From: Clostridiales bacterium UBA4653
GTDB lineage: Bacteria > Bacillota > Clostridia > Oscillospirales > CAG-272
NCBI GenBank assembly: GCA_002405565.1
Contig: DHMB01000029.1
Span: 1 to 20,365 of the forward strand
Length of the DNA stretch: 20,365 bases
Reading direction: 5' to 3'
Part shown: positions 1-7,601 of the stretch, piece by piece
Position numbering within the stretch: the first letter of the stretch is position 1
Layout of the letters: each line of letters opens with the position of its first letter
Notes under the pieces: generated by a model
Seen by the model: the letters and a program-made list of their open reading frames with translations, nothing else
The model's database searches: none
What the model was told of the DNA's origin: nothing
Made by a program: the position numbers and the translations under genes

Positions 1-385
1 TTATCTTGACAAGTTTCTGCGCTTGCGGCGCGAAGCGATTATGATTTGTGCAGGGCTTTTGTTCCTGCGATGACGGGGAAAAGCAAGAGCTTTTAAGGGG
101 CGCTATAAAAGTTTAGAGAGCCTCTCCTTTCGGGAGAGGTGGCGCGGCTTGCCGTGACGGAGAGGGCTCAAAGCAAAAAACCGGAAGCCTTATCACCCGA
201 CTTCGTCGGGAACTCCCTCTCTTCTCGGCAAAGTTTGCAAGGGCGCTTCACACCGCCTGCAAATCTCACAAAAGGAGCGGAAAGTCGCCCCTTTGATGAT
301 AATATAAAGTTTGCACAAACCAATAACCAAAGCGTCTTTTGCCCTCTTTTCGTCCCGAAGATAAAGAACGGGTGCGGAATTTGTA
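1..385. repeat. Mosaic of degenerate intergenic repeats
   Basis: No gene is supported here. The stretch is made of modules that recur at 8461-9085. Positions 17-90 resemble 8475-8545 and 8877-8925, sharing TTGTGC, GGGTTTTGGT-like and CTGCGAT.ACGGG-like strings. Positions 116-166 hold two hairpins: CTCTCC with GGAGAG, then a TGGC...TGACGGA element. Positions 196-210 hold a third, CCCGAC-TTC-GTCGGG. Positions about 216-277 resemble the reverse complement of about 8574-8628. Positions about 270-351 match about 8983-9067 over roughly 80 bases in the same orientation, including TTTGCACAAA and CCAATAAC. The 86-codon and 88-codon open frames crossing the region are by-products of these repeats. The module boundaries are judged by eye. 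Confidence 0.7.
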
Positions 386-427
386 ATAAAAAGGGATAAT
401 TATATATATTTATTATGCACAAATCGC

Positions 428-457
428 TTGACACGGCGCCCTGTGATAATGTATAAT
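428..457 (+). promoter_or_regulatory. Sigma-A type promoter of rny
   Basis: A perfect -35 hexamer TTGACA (428-433) and a perfect -10 hexamer TATAAT (452-457) are separated by 18 bases. Initiation would be near 464 and give a leader of about 100 bases before the rny start. No operator or leader structure stands out. With both hexamers perfect and no other gene to serve, a strong constitutive promoter for rny is the simplest reading. Confidence 0.8.
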
Positions 458-565
458 AATATCTGTATAGTGATAAAAATGCGGTTTTCTGCCGGATGAC
501 CGATCCGGTTCATTTATATTGCTTACATAAATTTTGAAATAACACTTAAAGGAGGTGCGAAAAAG

Positions 566-2119
566 TTGAAAACATATCTTATAGCCGCCGGCATAGGCGT
601 TTTAGTGGCAGCAGTTATCTGTCTTGTTGTTGCTCTCGTGACCAATACCAAGAGAAAAAAGGCAATTGCCACGATAAATTCGGCAAAGGACGAAGCAAAG
701 CGTATCACCGAAGAAGCCATAAAAGAGGCGGAAGCAAAGAAAAAAGAGATGATCGTCGAAGCGAAGGAAGATATTCTCCGTGCCAAGACCGAGGCTGAAC
801 GCGAAAATAAAGAGCGTCGTCAGGAAATAATCAGACTTGAAAACAGAGCTCTTGCAAAAGAGGAAGCTCTTGAGAAGAAAATCGAAAATTACGAACGCAA
901 AGACGAAGCATTAAACAAAAAGACAAAAGAAGTTGAAAAATTAAGAGAAAAAATCGAAGAAACCATCGCCGCACAGACAGCAAAGCTCGAGGAAATCTCG
1001 GGTTATACTGCCGAGACCGCAAAAGCGGAGCTTGTCGCAAGCATAGAGGCTGAGGCAAAGAGAGAAGCCGCTGTCAGACTGAACCAGATCGAAAGCGATC
1101 TGCGCGAGGAGGCGGACACAAAGGCGAAGAACATTATTTCTCTTGCCATCCAGAGACTTTCCTCCGATCAGGTATCGGAAACGACGGTATCCGTTGTTCC
1201 GCTTCCCAGCGACGAAATGAAGGGAAGAATCATCGGCAGAGAGGGAAGAAACATTCACAAGATCGAAACCCTCACCGGTTGCGACCTCATTATCGACGAT
1301 ACGCCGGAGGCAATCACGCTTTCCTGCTTTGACCCGATAAGAAGAGAAATCGCAAGACTGACGCTTGAAAGACTCATTTCCGACGGACGTATCCATCCGG
1401 CACGCATTGAAGAGACAGTCGAAAAGGCGCGCAGAGAGGTTGAAGCGTCCATCAAGGCGGCGGGCGAAAACGCTGCGCTTGAAACAAGAGTAAACGGTCT
1501 CTCGCCGGAGATTATAAAGCTCCTCGGCAGACTGAAATACCGCACGAGCTACGGTCAGAACGTGCTCAATCATTCAATGGAAGTCGCTTATATTGCAGGA
1601 ATTATGGCAAGCGAGATCGGCGCAGACCCCGTTCTCGCAAGACGTGCCGGACTTCTTCACGATATCGGCAAGGCGCTGACGCAGGAAGTCGAAGGCTCCC
1701 ATGTTCAGCTCGGTGTTGAAATCGCACGTAAATTCAAAGAAAACAAGGACGTTATCCACGCAATCGAGGCACATCATGGCGATGTTGAACCGAAAACGGT
1801 CATCGCGGTGCTCGTTTCCGCGGCGGACGCCGTTTCCGCGGCAAGACCCGGCGCAAGAAGAGAAGACCTCGACAGCTATATCAAGCGCCTTGAAAAGCTT
1901 GAAGAAATTGCAAACAGCTTCCCCGGCGTTGAAAAGTCATATGCCGTTCAAGCGGGCAGAGAAGTCCGCATAATGGTCAAGCCCGAGCAGGTAAACGACG
2001 ATCAGATGATCGTTGTCGCAAGGGACATTGTGAAGAAGATCGAAGAAGAACTCGAATATCCGGGTCAGATAAAGATCAACGTCATACGCGAAAGCCGCGC
2101 AGTCGACTACGCGAAATAA
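566..2119 (+). CDS. rny: Ribonuclease Y (membrane-anchored endoribonuclease)
   Basis: RNase Y starts mRNA decay by endonucleolytic cleavage and is the main degradation scaffold at the membrane of many Bacillota. The 517-residue product has the full family layout. One N-terminal membrane helix (about 4-26) is followed by a long charged coiled coil (about 28-200). A KH RNA-binding domain carries the GREGRN loop from G224. A metal-dependent HD domain carries LLHDIGKA with H365/D366, and a conserved C-terminal domain ends the protein. Length is normal for the family. The start is TTG at 566, chosen because a strong AAGGAGGTG site lies just upstream and the membrane helix begins immediately after it. 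The gene is monocistronic, with its own promoter at 428-457 and a terminator at 2201-2236. In many relatives rny sits beside recA or ymdB; here it precedes a surface-protein gene. Confidence 0.97.
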   Translation: MKTYLIAAGIGVLVAAVICLVVALVTNTKRKKAIATINSAKDEAKRITEEAIKEAEAKKKEMIVEAKEDILRAKTEAERENKERRQEIIRLENRALAKEEALEKKIENYERKDEALNKKTKEVEKLREKIEETIAAQTAKLEEISGYTAETAKAELVASIEAEAKREAAVRLNQIESDLREEADTKAKNIISLAIQRLSSDQVSETTVSVVPLPSDEMKGRIIGREGRNIHKIETLTGCDLIIDDTPEAITLSCFDPIRREIARLTLERLISDGRIHPARIEETVEKARREVEASIKAAGENAALETRVNGLSPEIIKLLGRLKYRTSYGQNVLNHSMEVAYIAGIMASEIGADPVLARRAGLLHDIGKALTQEVEGSHVQLGVEIARKFKENKDVIHAIEAHHGDVEPKTVIAVLVSAADAVSAARPGARREDLDSYIKRLEKLEEIANSFPGVEKSYAVQAGREVRIMVKPEQVNDDQMIVVARDIVKKIEEELEYPGQIKINVIRESRAVDYAK

Positions 2120-2200
2120 TCACCGCAATCGCGGATAATATATATTTTCATATAGAGCAGTGATGAAAATTATCGGCAAAACCGAATATATAGACCGCAC

Positions 2201-2236
2201 ATCCCGCCCCACGGACAACGTGGAGCGGGATTTTTC
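2201..2236 (+). terminator. Rho-independent terminator of rny
   Basis: ATCCCGC (2201-2207) pairs with GCGGGAT (2225-2231). After one mismatch the stem continues with CCAC (2209-2212) and GTGG (2220-2223) around a 7-base loop. A T run at 2231-2235 follows. The site is about 80 bases after the rny stop and has no other gene to serve. Confidence 0.85.
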
Positions 2237-2342
2237 TTCCTTTATATTATATAAGGGCGGCGGGCGCGGCGTGCGACGGGGAAAAGGCGCCGGATTGTAT
2301 ATCGATAAAGCCGGATGGGTCGGGACGGGAGACCCAATGACT

Positions 2343-2400
2343 GAAGTCTCTTTTGCCTACTTTTCTTTTCAAAGAAAAGTACGGTCGAAGAAAAGTAGGG
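2343..2400. repeat. Intergenic palindromic repeat copy (TTTTGCCT + pyrimidine arm)
   Basis: TTTTGCCT (2351-2358) runs into an inverted repeat with 11-bp arms, TACTTTTCTTT (2358-2368) and AAAGAAAAGTA (2371-2381). A second purine arm ending AAAAGTAGG lies at 2391-2399 and could pair with the first arm instead. The same lead-in and a similar palindrome, with different arm sequences, occur at 8732-8758, 8961-8994 and 9058-9085. No T run follows the stem, so it does not look like an ordinary terminator. Confidence 0.65.
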
Positions 2401-2404
2401 GGAG

Positions 2405-2466
2405 TGTTACAGTTGTATTACATATCGCCCGAACCGGTTGATTTCGGCGGGCTTTTATAATAATAT
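2405..2466 (+). promoter_or_regulatory. Distal promoter P1 with WalR-like direct repeat
   Basis: A direct repeat TGTTACA-GTTG-TATTACA (2405-2422) is followed after 15 bases by TTGATT (2438-2443), a 17-base spacer and TAATAT (2461-2466). The half-sites are 11 bp apart, one helical turn. As TGTTAC-N5-TATTAC the repeat fits the published WalR/YycF consensus TGTWAH-N5-TGTWAH with one mismatch in the second half. Every spacing equals that of P2 at 2590-2651, which is the main reason for calling it a promoter. The hexamers alone are only moderate. Initiation would be near 2473. It could feed the surface-layer gene with a leader of about 250 bases, or make a separate short RNA. The regulator itself is not in this window. 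Confidence 0.5.
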
Positions 2467-2472
2467 AGGAAT

Positions 2473-2576
2473 ACAGAAGGCACAATCCGCGGCGCGGAGC
2501 GAAAACAGGAGAGGCGGGACTGCGGAAATGCACCGCAGGCACAGCTTGTTTTTCCTGTCCGCCGTTATCTTTTTTC
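2473..2576 (+). other. Possible short structured RNA or attenuator after P1
   Basis: Downstream of the P1 -10 element, GGCGGGAC (2513-2520) can pair with GTCCGCC (2557-2563), with one bulged G. It encloses a perfect 5-bp hairpin, TGCGG (2521-2525) with CCGCA (2533-2537). A T-rich run (2569-2575) begins about six bases after the outer stem, which is further than in a good intrinsic terminator. This could be a roughly 100-base RNA made from P1, an attenuator in a long leader, or chance pairing in a GC-rich patch. No open reading frame with a ribosome binding site is apparent. Confidence 0.22.
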
Positions 2577-2589
2577 TTACCCCGAGTAA

Positions 2590-2651
2590 TGTTACAGTTG
2601 TGTTACAAAACGTGAAAAACACTTGAAATAATCGCCGCGATTATGTATTAT
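2590..2651 (+). promoter_or_regulatory. Proximal promoter P2 of the surface-layer gene with WalR-like direct repeat
   Basis: The operator TGTTACA-GTTG-TGTTACA (2590-2607) is a perfect match to TGTWAH-N5-TGTWAH, the consensus of the response regulator WalR (YycF). After 15 bases come TTGAAA (2623-2628), a 17-base spacer and TATTAT (2646-2651). Initiation near 2658 would give a leader of about 62 bases. An 11-bp direct repeat is the usual target of OmpR/PhoB-family regulators in general. The PhoP box (TTAACA-like repeats) fits less well because the first base of each half is G. Promoter assignment is fairly secure; the regulator's identity is inferred. Confidence 0.7.
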
Positions 2652-2672
2652 AACAATGCTAGGATAGCTCCA

Positions 2673-2690
2673 TAGGGACAGCTGTCCCTA
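2673..2690. promoter_or_regulatory. 18-bp perfect palindrome in the surface-layer gene leader
   Basis: TAGGGACAGCTGTCCCTA is a perfect palindrome lying 15-32 bases after the predicted P2 start and 18 bases before the AGGAGG site. In RNA it could form a 7-bp stem with an AGCU loop near the 5' end of the message. As DNA it could bind a dimeric regulator. Stable 5' leaders that lengthen mRNA half-life are known for surface-layer genes, so an RNA role is slightly favoured. No second copy was noticed in the window. Confidence 0.5.
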
Positions 2691-2719
2691 AAGCGCCTAA
2701 AAAATATAGGAGGAATACT

Positions 2720-5700
2720 ATGAAAAACATCTCAAGAATCCTTGCACTTGTGCTCGCTCTTACAATGGTAATCGGTGCATTTGCAAGCGTTTCTGCCGCA
2801 GGTAGCAAGTGGTACGACAAGGCCGTTGCTAAACTGAAGAGCGTTGGCATCGCTGACGTAACTCTTACGGCAGAAGAAAAGATCACAAGAGCCGAATTCG
2901 CACTTATGGTTGCGAAGATCGACAGTGGTTGGGTTAACACACAGTGGTGGGACGAAAGCGTCCTCGCTAACACTGTTGTTTTCAAGGACCAGGCTGACAC
3001 AGATAAAGCTCACAGAGCTGCTATCTGCTACTGCTATCAGCGTTCTCTCGTTGCCGGTGACGGTGATGGAAACTACAGACCCAACTCGGTAATCACACTT
3101 GCTGAAGCAAGCGTTGTTATCACAAGACTCATGGGCTACGAAAACGACGTTCCTCAGAACGGCGACCAGTGGCAGTACAACTGGATGTACACAGCAAACA
3201 AATACTGCAGAGCGTTCGACGCTACATTCATGGCTAACGTTGATAGCGTTAACCCTGACTACGAACTCTCCAACGGTGAAGCTGCGTACCTCCTCGCTAC
3301 AATTCTTAACTTTGTTAAGGCTGAAGGCGAAGCTGACAGAACTACAAAGAACGGTGAAGACCTCGGCAAGAACTTCCAGCCGACAACAACTTCTTCCGAC
3401 CTCGTAAGAGTTACTGACATCGCAATGGACGCAAAAGAAGTCCTCGTTGATACGACAAAGACAATCGAGCTCACAATCCTCAGCACAGGCGAAGCTTACA
3501 CAGTTTCCGCTGCTCAGTTTGAGAAGCTCGTTCGTAAGTCCCTCGGCCTCACAGAGAACCGTGACCTTACAACAACTGACCGTTTCAACCTCGGTGACTA
3601 CGTTCAGAAGAACACTCTCCTTTATGCTGAAAGAAAGAACGGCGCTCTCGTTTCCGTTTCTCTCTTCAACACAAGCGCAAAGGTAGAGGCTAACACATAC
3701 CTCGTTGCAGCTAAGGGTTCAACACACACTTACAACACAGATGGTTCCATCGCAACTGTAGGTGATGTTCCGAAGTTCGCAAACGCATCCGGTAGCGATG
3801 CAACTCCTCAGCTCCGCGCAGACTTCACATCTGCTACATACGAAGTTGACGGCGTTAAGAAGTATGCTAACGAAATCACATTCTCCGGAAACAAGGTAGT
3901 ATTCAAGGGTGCTTCTGAAAGCGCAGTTGAGTACACAGTTGTTGACTCCCTCAACACACTCAGCGAGACAGAACTCGTTGTTTACAATGTTGACGGCTTC
4001 ACAACAATGACAGCTTCTGAATTCAAGGCTGCCATCCCGAACCTTGCAACAGGTGAATACAAAGTAACATTCTACGATATCGACGCAGACGGTTACTACG
4101 ACGCAGCAGTTTTCTATTCTTCTGCTAAGTTCGTAAATAAGACAGGCGTTTCGTTCGACACAAGCAAGAACACTGTAACAGCTACAGTAACAGCTCGTGA
4201 AAACGATTCCAAGGCTTACAAGTCTATCCAGCTCGGCACAATCTCCGCAGGCGTTATCGCTTCCGTTGATACATCGGGCTACAAGACAATCGGCGGCAAA
4301 GAGTACTATGTAGTTACAATGGCTAACATCGGCGCAGAAACAGAAATCAAGACTGTTTATGTTCCCGTTGAAAGAACAGTTGCTACAAGAACTGTTAAGT
4401 TCGCAATTGAAGGCTACACAGTAACCGCTACTGTTGACTCTTCTAAGTGGACTCCGTTCCTTACAAAGGACACAGCAGGCACAGCAAACGACAAACTCGA
4501 TGCAGAAGCATTCAGAGGCCTCGTTTACAACAAGGCTGTTAAGTACGTCCTTGCAGGCGACATCGACAGCACTCTCACAGGTGACGCTGCAAACGTAGTT
4601 ATCTACGTTGTTGACACAGCTTCTGCTTCTGCAACAGCAAGCGGCTTCATCGTTAAGGTTGAGAAGTCTGAAACAGGCAACAACACGTTCAACGTAACAG
4701 TTGCTACAACAGGCGCATACTCTGCTAAGGGAACATCGAAGGTTTACTTCAATAACGTTCTCGATGCAAGATTCTCTTACATCAACAGCATCTCCGGCAA
4801 CTGGACTAACTATGCGAACGACACAGGTCTCACAAACGCTAACTCCAACTGGACTGTTAAGAATGTTACTCCCAGACTCGCTCTTACATACCTCGGCTTT
4901 GATGCTGACAAGTATCTCGAAGTAGGCAAGACGCGTGAACTCAACCCCGAGCTTACAAACCATGCAGGCACGAAGATCTGGGTTGACTGGGCAAACGGCA
5001 ATGCTATTGCATATGCAAGAAACATCCTCACAAACGAAAAGGTTGGCGCTACAGAAGCAAACCTTGCTGATATCCTCGGCAAGACGCTCAAAGAGCTCGA
5101 CGCTATGATGGATGCAACTGTTGTTGACACAGAAGTCACAACAGGCGAAGGCGAAGAGGCAGTTACAACAACAACTCCCGCCATCGAAATCGCAGAAACA
5201 AAGAAGACCGCAGCTTGGAACTTCCTCGTTAACCTCTGCAAGTCCACACGTATCCTTGACATCGAAAAGAATGCTGACGGTGCTCGCAAGTATGACGATG
5301 ACTATGCAACGGCTAAGGCTCTTTATGAAGAATCCACATTCGGCGCACTCCTCGCTGAGTTCGAAGTTTATGGTCTCAACGCAACAACATTCGCAACAAA
5401 CGTTGTAACAAACTATCAGAACGTTGCAACAAACGTTGGCTACGGCTATTACCTCTGCTTCATCGACCGTATCTTCGGTAGCGGTCTTGCAGAAGGCGCT
5501 CTCTTCGACGTAACTCCTGCTGGCGCTACAACAGGTTGGAACGCAGAGCACACACCCGTTGCTAAGTATCTTGACGCTATCACATCTGCAACAGGTGCAA
5601 CAGGCGTTAAGACATACGAAGTAAGAGCAAGCGCATCCGTTCTTTGGGACGTCGAAAACACTGCTATCTACAACAGAATCTTCGCAACAACAACGAACAC

Positions 5701-7576
5701 GGTTCGTCCGGGCGTTGAAGGCGAGAAGGTTACAGGCGAAGACCTCATCTACGTTACAATCGTTGATGACGCTTCCGCTCAGTATGTTCTCAAGTATGAC
5801 GCAGCTGCATACGAAGACGGAAACACAACATATGTTGCTATCCAGAAGGTTTGGAACCCCAAGAACGGCAACAACTATGGTTTTACAAACTACAACTGGG
5901 CAGATAAGGGTACATATGTATACAGAACATCCACAACTTCCGTTAAGGACAGCTGGGATGCATACAAGTCCTACATCTTCCTCGACGACGTAAACGTTGC
6001 AGCAGTTGAAAAGCTCGCAAAAGAAGCATTCGCAAAAGGCGAAGGCCTCACAGAGCTCGACGACGGCACGAAGGTGTTCAATTACACAACAACAGATACA
6101 AGAGTTGCTGTTAACCCCTACTACAAGAAGACACCCAACGGTGCCAACAAGTATGAGAAGTGGTGGGAAATCGGCACAGTAACTGTTAACTTCACAGCTA
6201 CTCACGTTTACTCCGGCAACATCACAACATACATCCCCGTAACAGACGACACAGGCGCCCAGATCAAGGTTCTCACAGACGCTGAAAAGCTTTGGTGGGA
6301 ATCTCAGACAAAGGACGTTGCCGGCATGGACGCTAAGTATGTTGTAATCGAGAAACTCCTTTACAGAGTAAATACCGTTGTAAGCGCTCCTAAGTACGAT
6401 ACAAACGGACTTCCCGTTGTTGATGTAACATATGTTGCTGATACAAACGGCGTAAACTTCGTTCCCGCAATGGTTGCTGACGCTGACCTCGCAAAGGTTC
6501 ACACAGTAAGCAACAGACTCCTTGACCTCAAGGCAGACGCTGATATCTATCAGTACGGTGAATATGAAGTTAAGTTTGATGGCGAGACATACTATGCATT
6601 CAGCGATGCAACAATCGTTGTCATGACTCCTAACCCCGTAACAGGCAACATCGACGGCCAGGTTACAACACTCGGTCAGTTCATCGCGGCTAAGAAGGAT
6701 CTCTTCGTTACAAACGAACAGGTTTACTACACGATGGACGGCAGCGCTAAGATACTCAAGACACTCACAGTAATCGGTGAGTACACAGACGGTATCAAGA
6801 AGGACGACGGTCCTGTAGAACCCACAACGAAGACTGTAACTGTATACCTCGGTAAGAAGGGTGCTACAGTTGAGACGACAGAATGGGGCACAGAAGTTGT
6901 AGTTAAGTCTACATACTCTGCAGTATCCGTTCCTTCGGGCGAAGCATTCGGTCAGATCTACCGCACATACAAGACATATGCTGAGGCTATCTTCGCAGAT
7001 ATCAACACAGTAATGCCTGAAGGCTTCTACACAGTTGACGAATCCGGTAAGATTCTCTCTGTCGGCGCTACAACAAAGACAGGTTACATCACAGACTCGG
7101 ATATCAAGGGTAACGTTAAGGTTAAACTTACAGCTGACGCGGCTGAAACAAGCGGCGCAGGCTACAACTGGCAGTTCTTCTACACAGACTTCGAAGGCAA
7201 CTTCGTAAAGGCTGGCGAATCTACATCCGTAGCAATCGTTAACCCTGATACAATCGCTACAAACATCGCTTCCAAAGAAAAGGCAATCGCAGACGCTCAG
7301 AAGTCTTACGATGCAATCGAATCTAAGTATGTTGCAGCTAAGGCAGCAGCTAAGGAAGCAGTTGTTAAGGCTGAGAAGGCTCTCGAAGATTACAAGGCAT
7401 CTGTAATCACAGCTAACCGTGACGGTCAGTTCTGGGGCGTTGCAAACTCTGCAGTTTACACATACTTCACAAACTACAGATACACATACCAGAAGAACCC
7501 CGCACCGGTTGAATTCCAGTACATCGTAATTGACGGCGTATATTGCGTACTCGTTAACACGATCAAAGGTGAATAA
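2720..7576 (+). CDS. SLH-domain surface-layer protein, very large, body unclassified
   Basis: This 1618-residue protein has a Sec signal peptide (1-26 or 27: basic start, hydrophobic core, V-S-A cleavage site). Three SLH repeats follow, at about 29-68 (with ITRAEFA), 87-141 and 148-202. The second and third have degenerate TRAE motifs. SLH triplets hold proteins to pyruvylated secondary cell-wall polysaccharide in Gram-positive envelopes. Residues 203-1500 are rich in Thr, Ala, Val, Asn and Tyr, look beta-rich, and match no domain I recognise. A helical, probably coiled-coil segment (about 1512-1560) precedes the C terminus. There is no LPXTG signal. The start is fixed by AGGAGG (2708-2713) six bases upstream. 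Codon use is extreme and unlike the neighbours: Thr mostly ACA, Asn AAC, Leu CTC or CTT, Lys AAG. That indicates very high expression. Two promoters lie upstream and a strong terminator follows. A major S-layer subunit is the best reading; a large SLH adhesin is possible. Confidence 0.88.
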   Translation: MKNISRILALVLALTMVIGAFASVSAAGSKWYDKAVAKLKSVGIADVTLTAEEKITRAEFALMVAKIDSGWVNTQWWDESVLANTVVFKDQADTDKAHRAAICYCYQRSLVAGDGDGNYRPNSVITLAEASVVITRLMGYENDVPQNGDQWQYNWMYTANKYCRAFDATFMANVDSVNPDYELSNGEAAYLLATILNFVKAEGEADRTTKNGEDLGKNFQPTTTSSDLVRVTDIAMDAKEVLVDTTKTIELTILSTGEAYTVSAAQFEKLVRKSLGLTENRDLTTTDRFNLGDYVQKNTLLYAERKNGALVSVSLFNTSAKVEANTYLVAAKGSTHTYNTDGSIATVGDVPKFANASGSDATPQLRADFTSATYEVDGVKKYANEITFSGNKVVFKGASESAVEYTVVDSLNTLSETELVVYNVDGFTTMTASEFKAAIPNLATGEYKVTFYDIDADGYYDAAVFYSSAKFVNKTGVSFDTSKNTVTATVTARENDSKAYKSIQLGTISAGVIASVDTSGYKTIGGKEYYVVTMANIGAETEIKTVYVPVERTVATRTVKFAIEGYTVTATVDSSKWTPFLTKDTAGTANDKLDAEAFRGLVYNKAVKYVLAGDIDSTLTGDAANVVIYVVDTASASATASGFIVKVEKSETGNNTFNVTVATTGAYSAKGTSKVYFNNVLDARFSYINSISGNWTNYANDTGLTNANSNWTVKNVTPRLALTYLGFDADKYLEVGKTRELNPELTNHAGTKIWVDWANGNAIAYARNILTNEKVGATEANLADILGKTLKELDAMMDATVVDTEVTTGEGEEAVTTTTPAIEIAETKKTAAWNFLVNLCKSTRILDIEKNADGARKYDDDYATAKALYEESTFGALLAEFEVYGLNATTFATNVVTNYQNVATNVGYGYYLCFIDRIFGSGLAEGALFDVTPAGATTGWNAEHTPVAKYLDAITSATGATGVKTYEVRASASVLWDVENTAIYNRIFATTTNTVRPGVEGEKVTGEDLIYVTIVDDASAQYVLKYDAAAYEDGNTTYVAIQKVWNPKNGNNYGFTNYNWADKGTYVYRTSTTSVKDSWDAYKSYIFLDDVNVAAVEKLAKEAFAKGEGLTELDDGTKVFNYTTTDTRVAVNPYYKKTPNGANKYEKWWEIGTVTVNFTATHVYSGNITTYIPVTDDTGAQIKVLTDAEKLWWESQTKDVAGMDAKYVVIEKLLYRVNTVVSAPKYDTNGLPVVDVTYVADTNGVNFVPAMVADADLAKVHTVSNRLLDLKADADIYQYGEYEVKFDGETYYAFSDATIVVMTPNPVTGNIDGQVTTLGQFIAAKKDLFVTNEQVYYTMDGSAKILKTLTVIGEYTDGIKKDDGPVEPTTKTVTVYLGKKGATVETTEWGTEVVVKSTYSAVSVPSGEAFGQIYRTYKTYAEAIFADINTVMPEGFYTVDESGKILSVGATTKTGYITDSDIKGNVKVKLTADAAETSGAGYNWQFFYTDFEGNFVKAGESTSVAIVNPDTIATNIASKEKAIADAQKSYDAIESKYVAAKAAAKEAVVKAEKALEDYKASVITANRDGQFWGVANSAVYTYFTNYRYTYQKNPAPVEFQYIVIDGVYCVLVNTIKGE

Positions 7577-7601
7577 TCAATAGTATTCCTACTAAAGATA
7601 A

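Noticed and set aside
139..399. 86-codon plus-strand frame, and an 88-codon minus-strand frame at 168-434, left of rny
   Set aside because: Both run through repeat modules and hairpins also found at 8461-9085, lack ribosome binding sites, and show no protein motif.
2590..2607. PhoP (phosphate) box instead of a WalR box
   Set aside because: PhoP half-sites are TTAACA-like; here each half reads GTTACA, so WalR fits better, though another OmpR-family regulator cannot be excluded.
2160..2626. Two short plus-strand frames between rny and the surface-layer gene
   Set aside because: They cross the rny terminator, a repeat palindrome and the P1 promoter and have no ribosome site.
3719..6502. 927-codon minus-strand frame as a Cys-rich protein gene
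   Set aside because: It is a codon-register shadow of the surface-layer gene caused by missing TTA, CTA and TCA codons, with no start signal.
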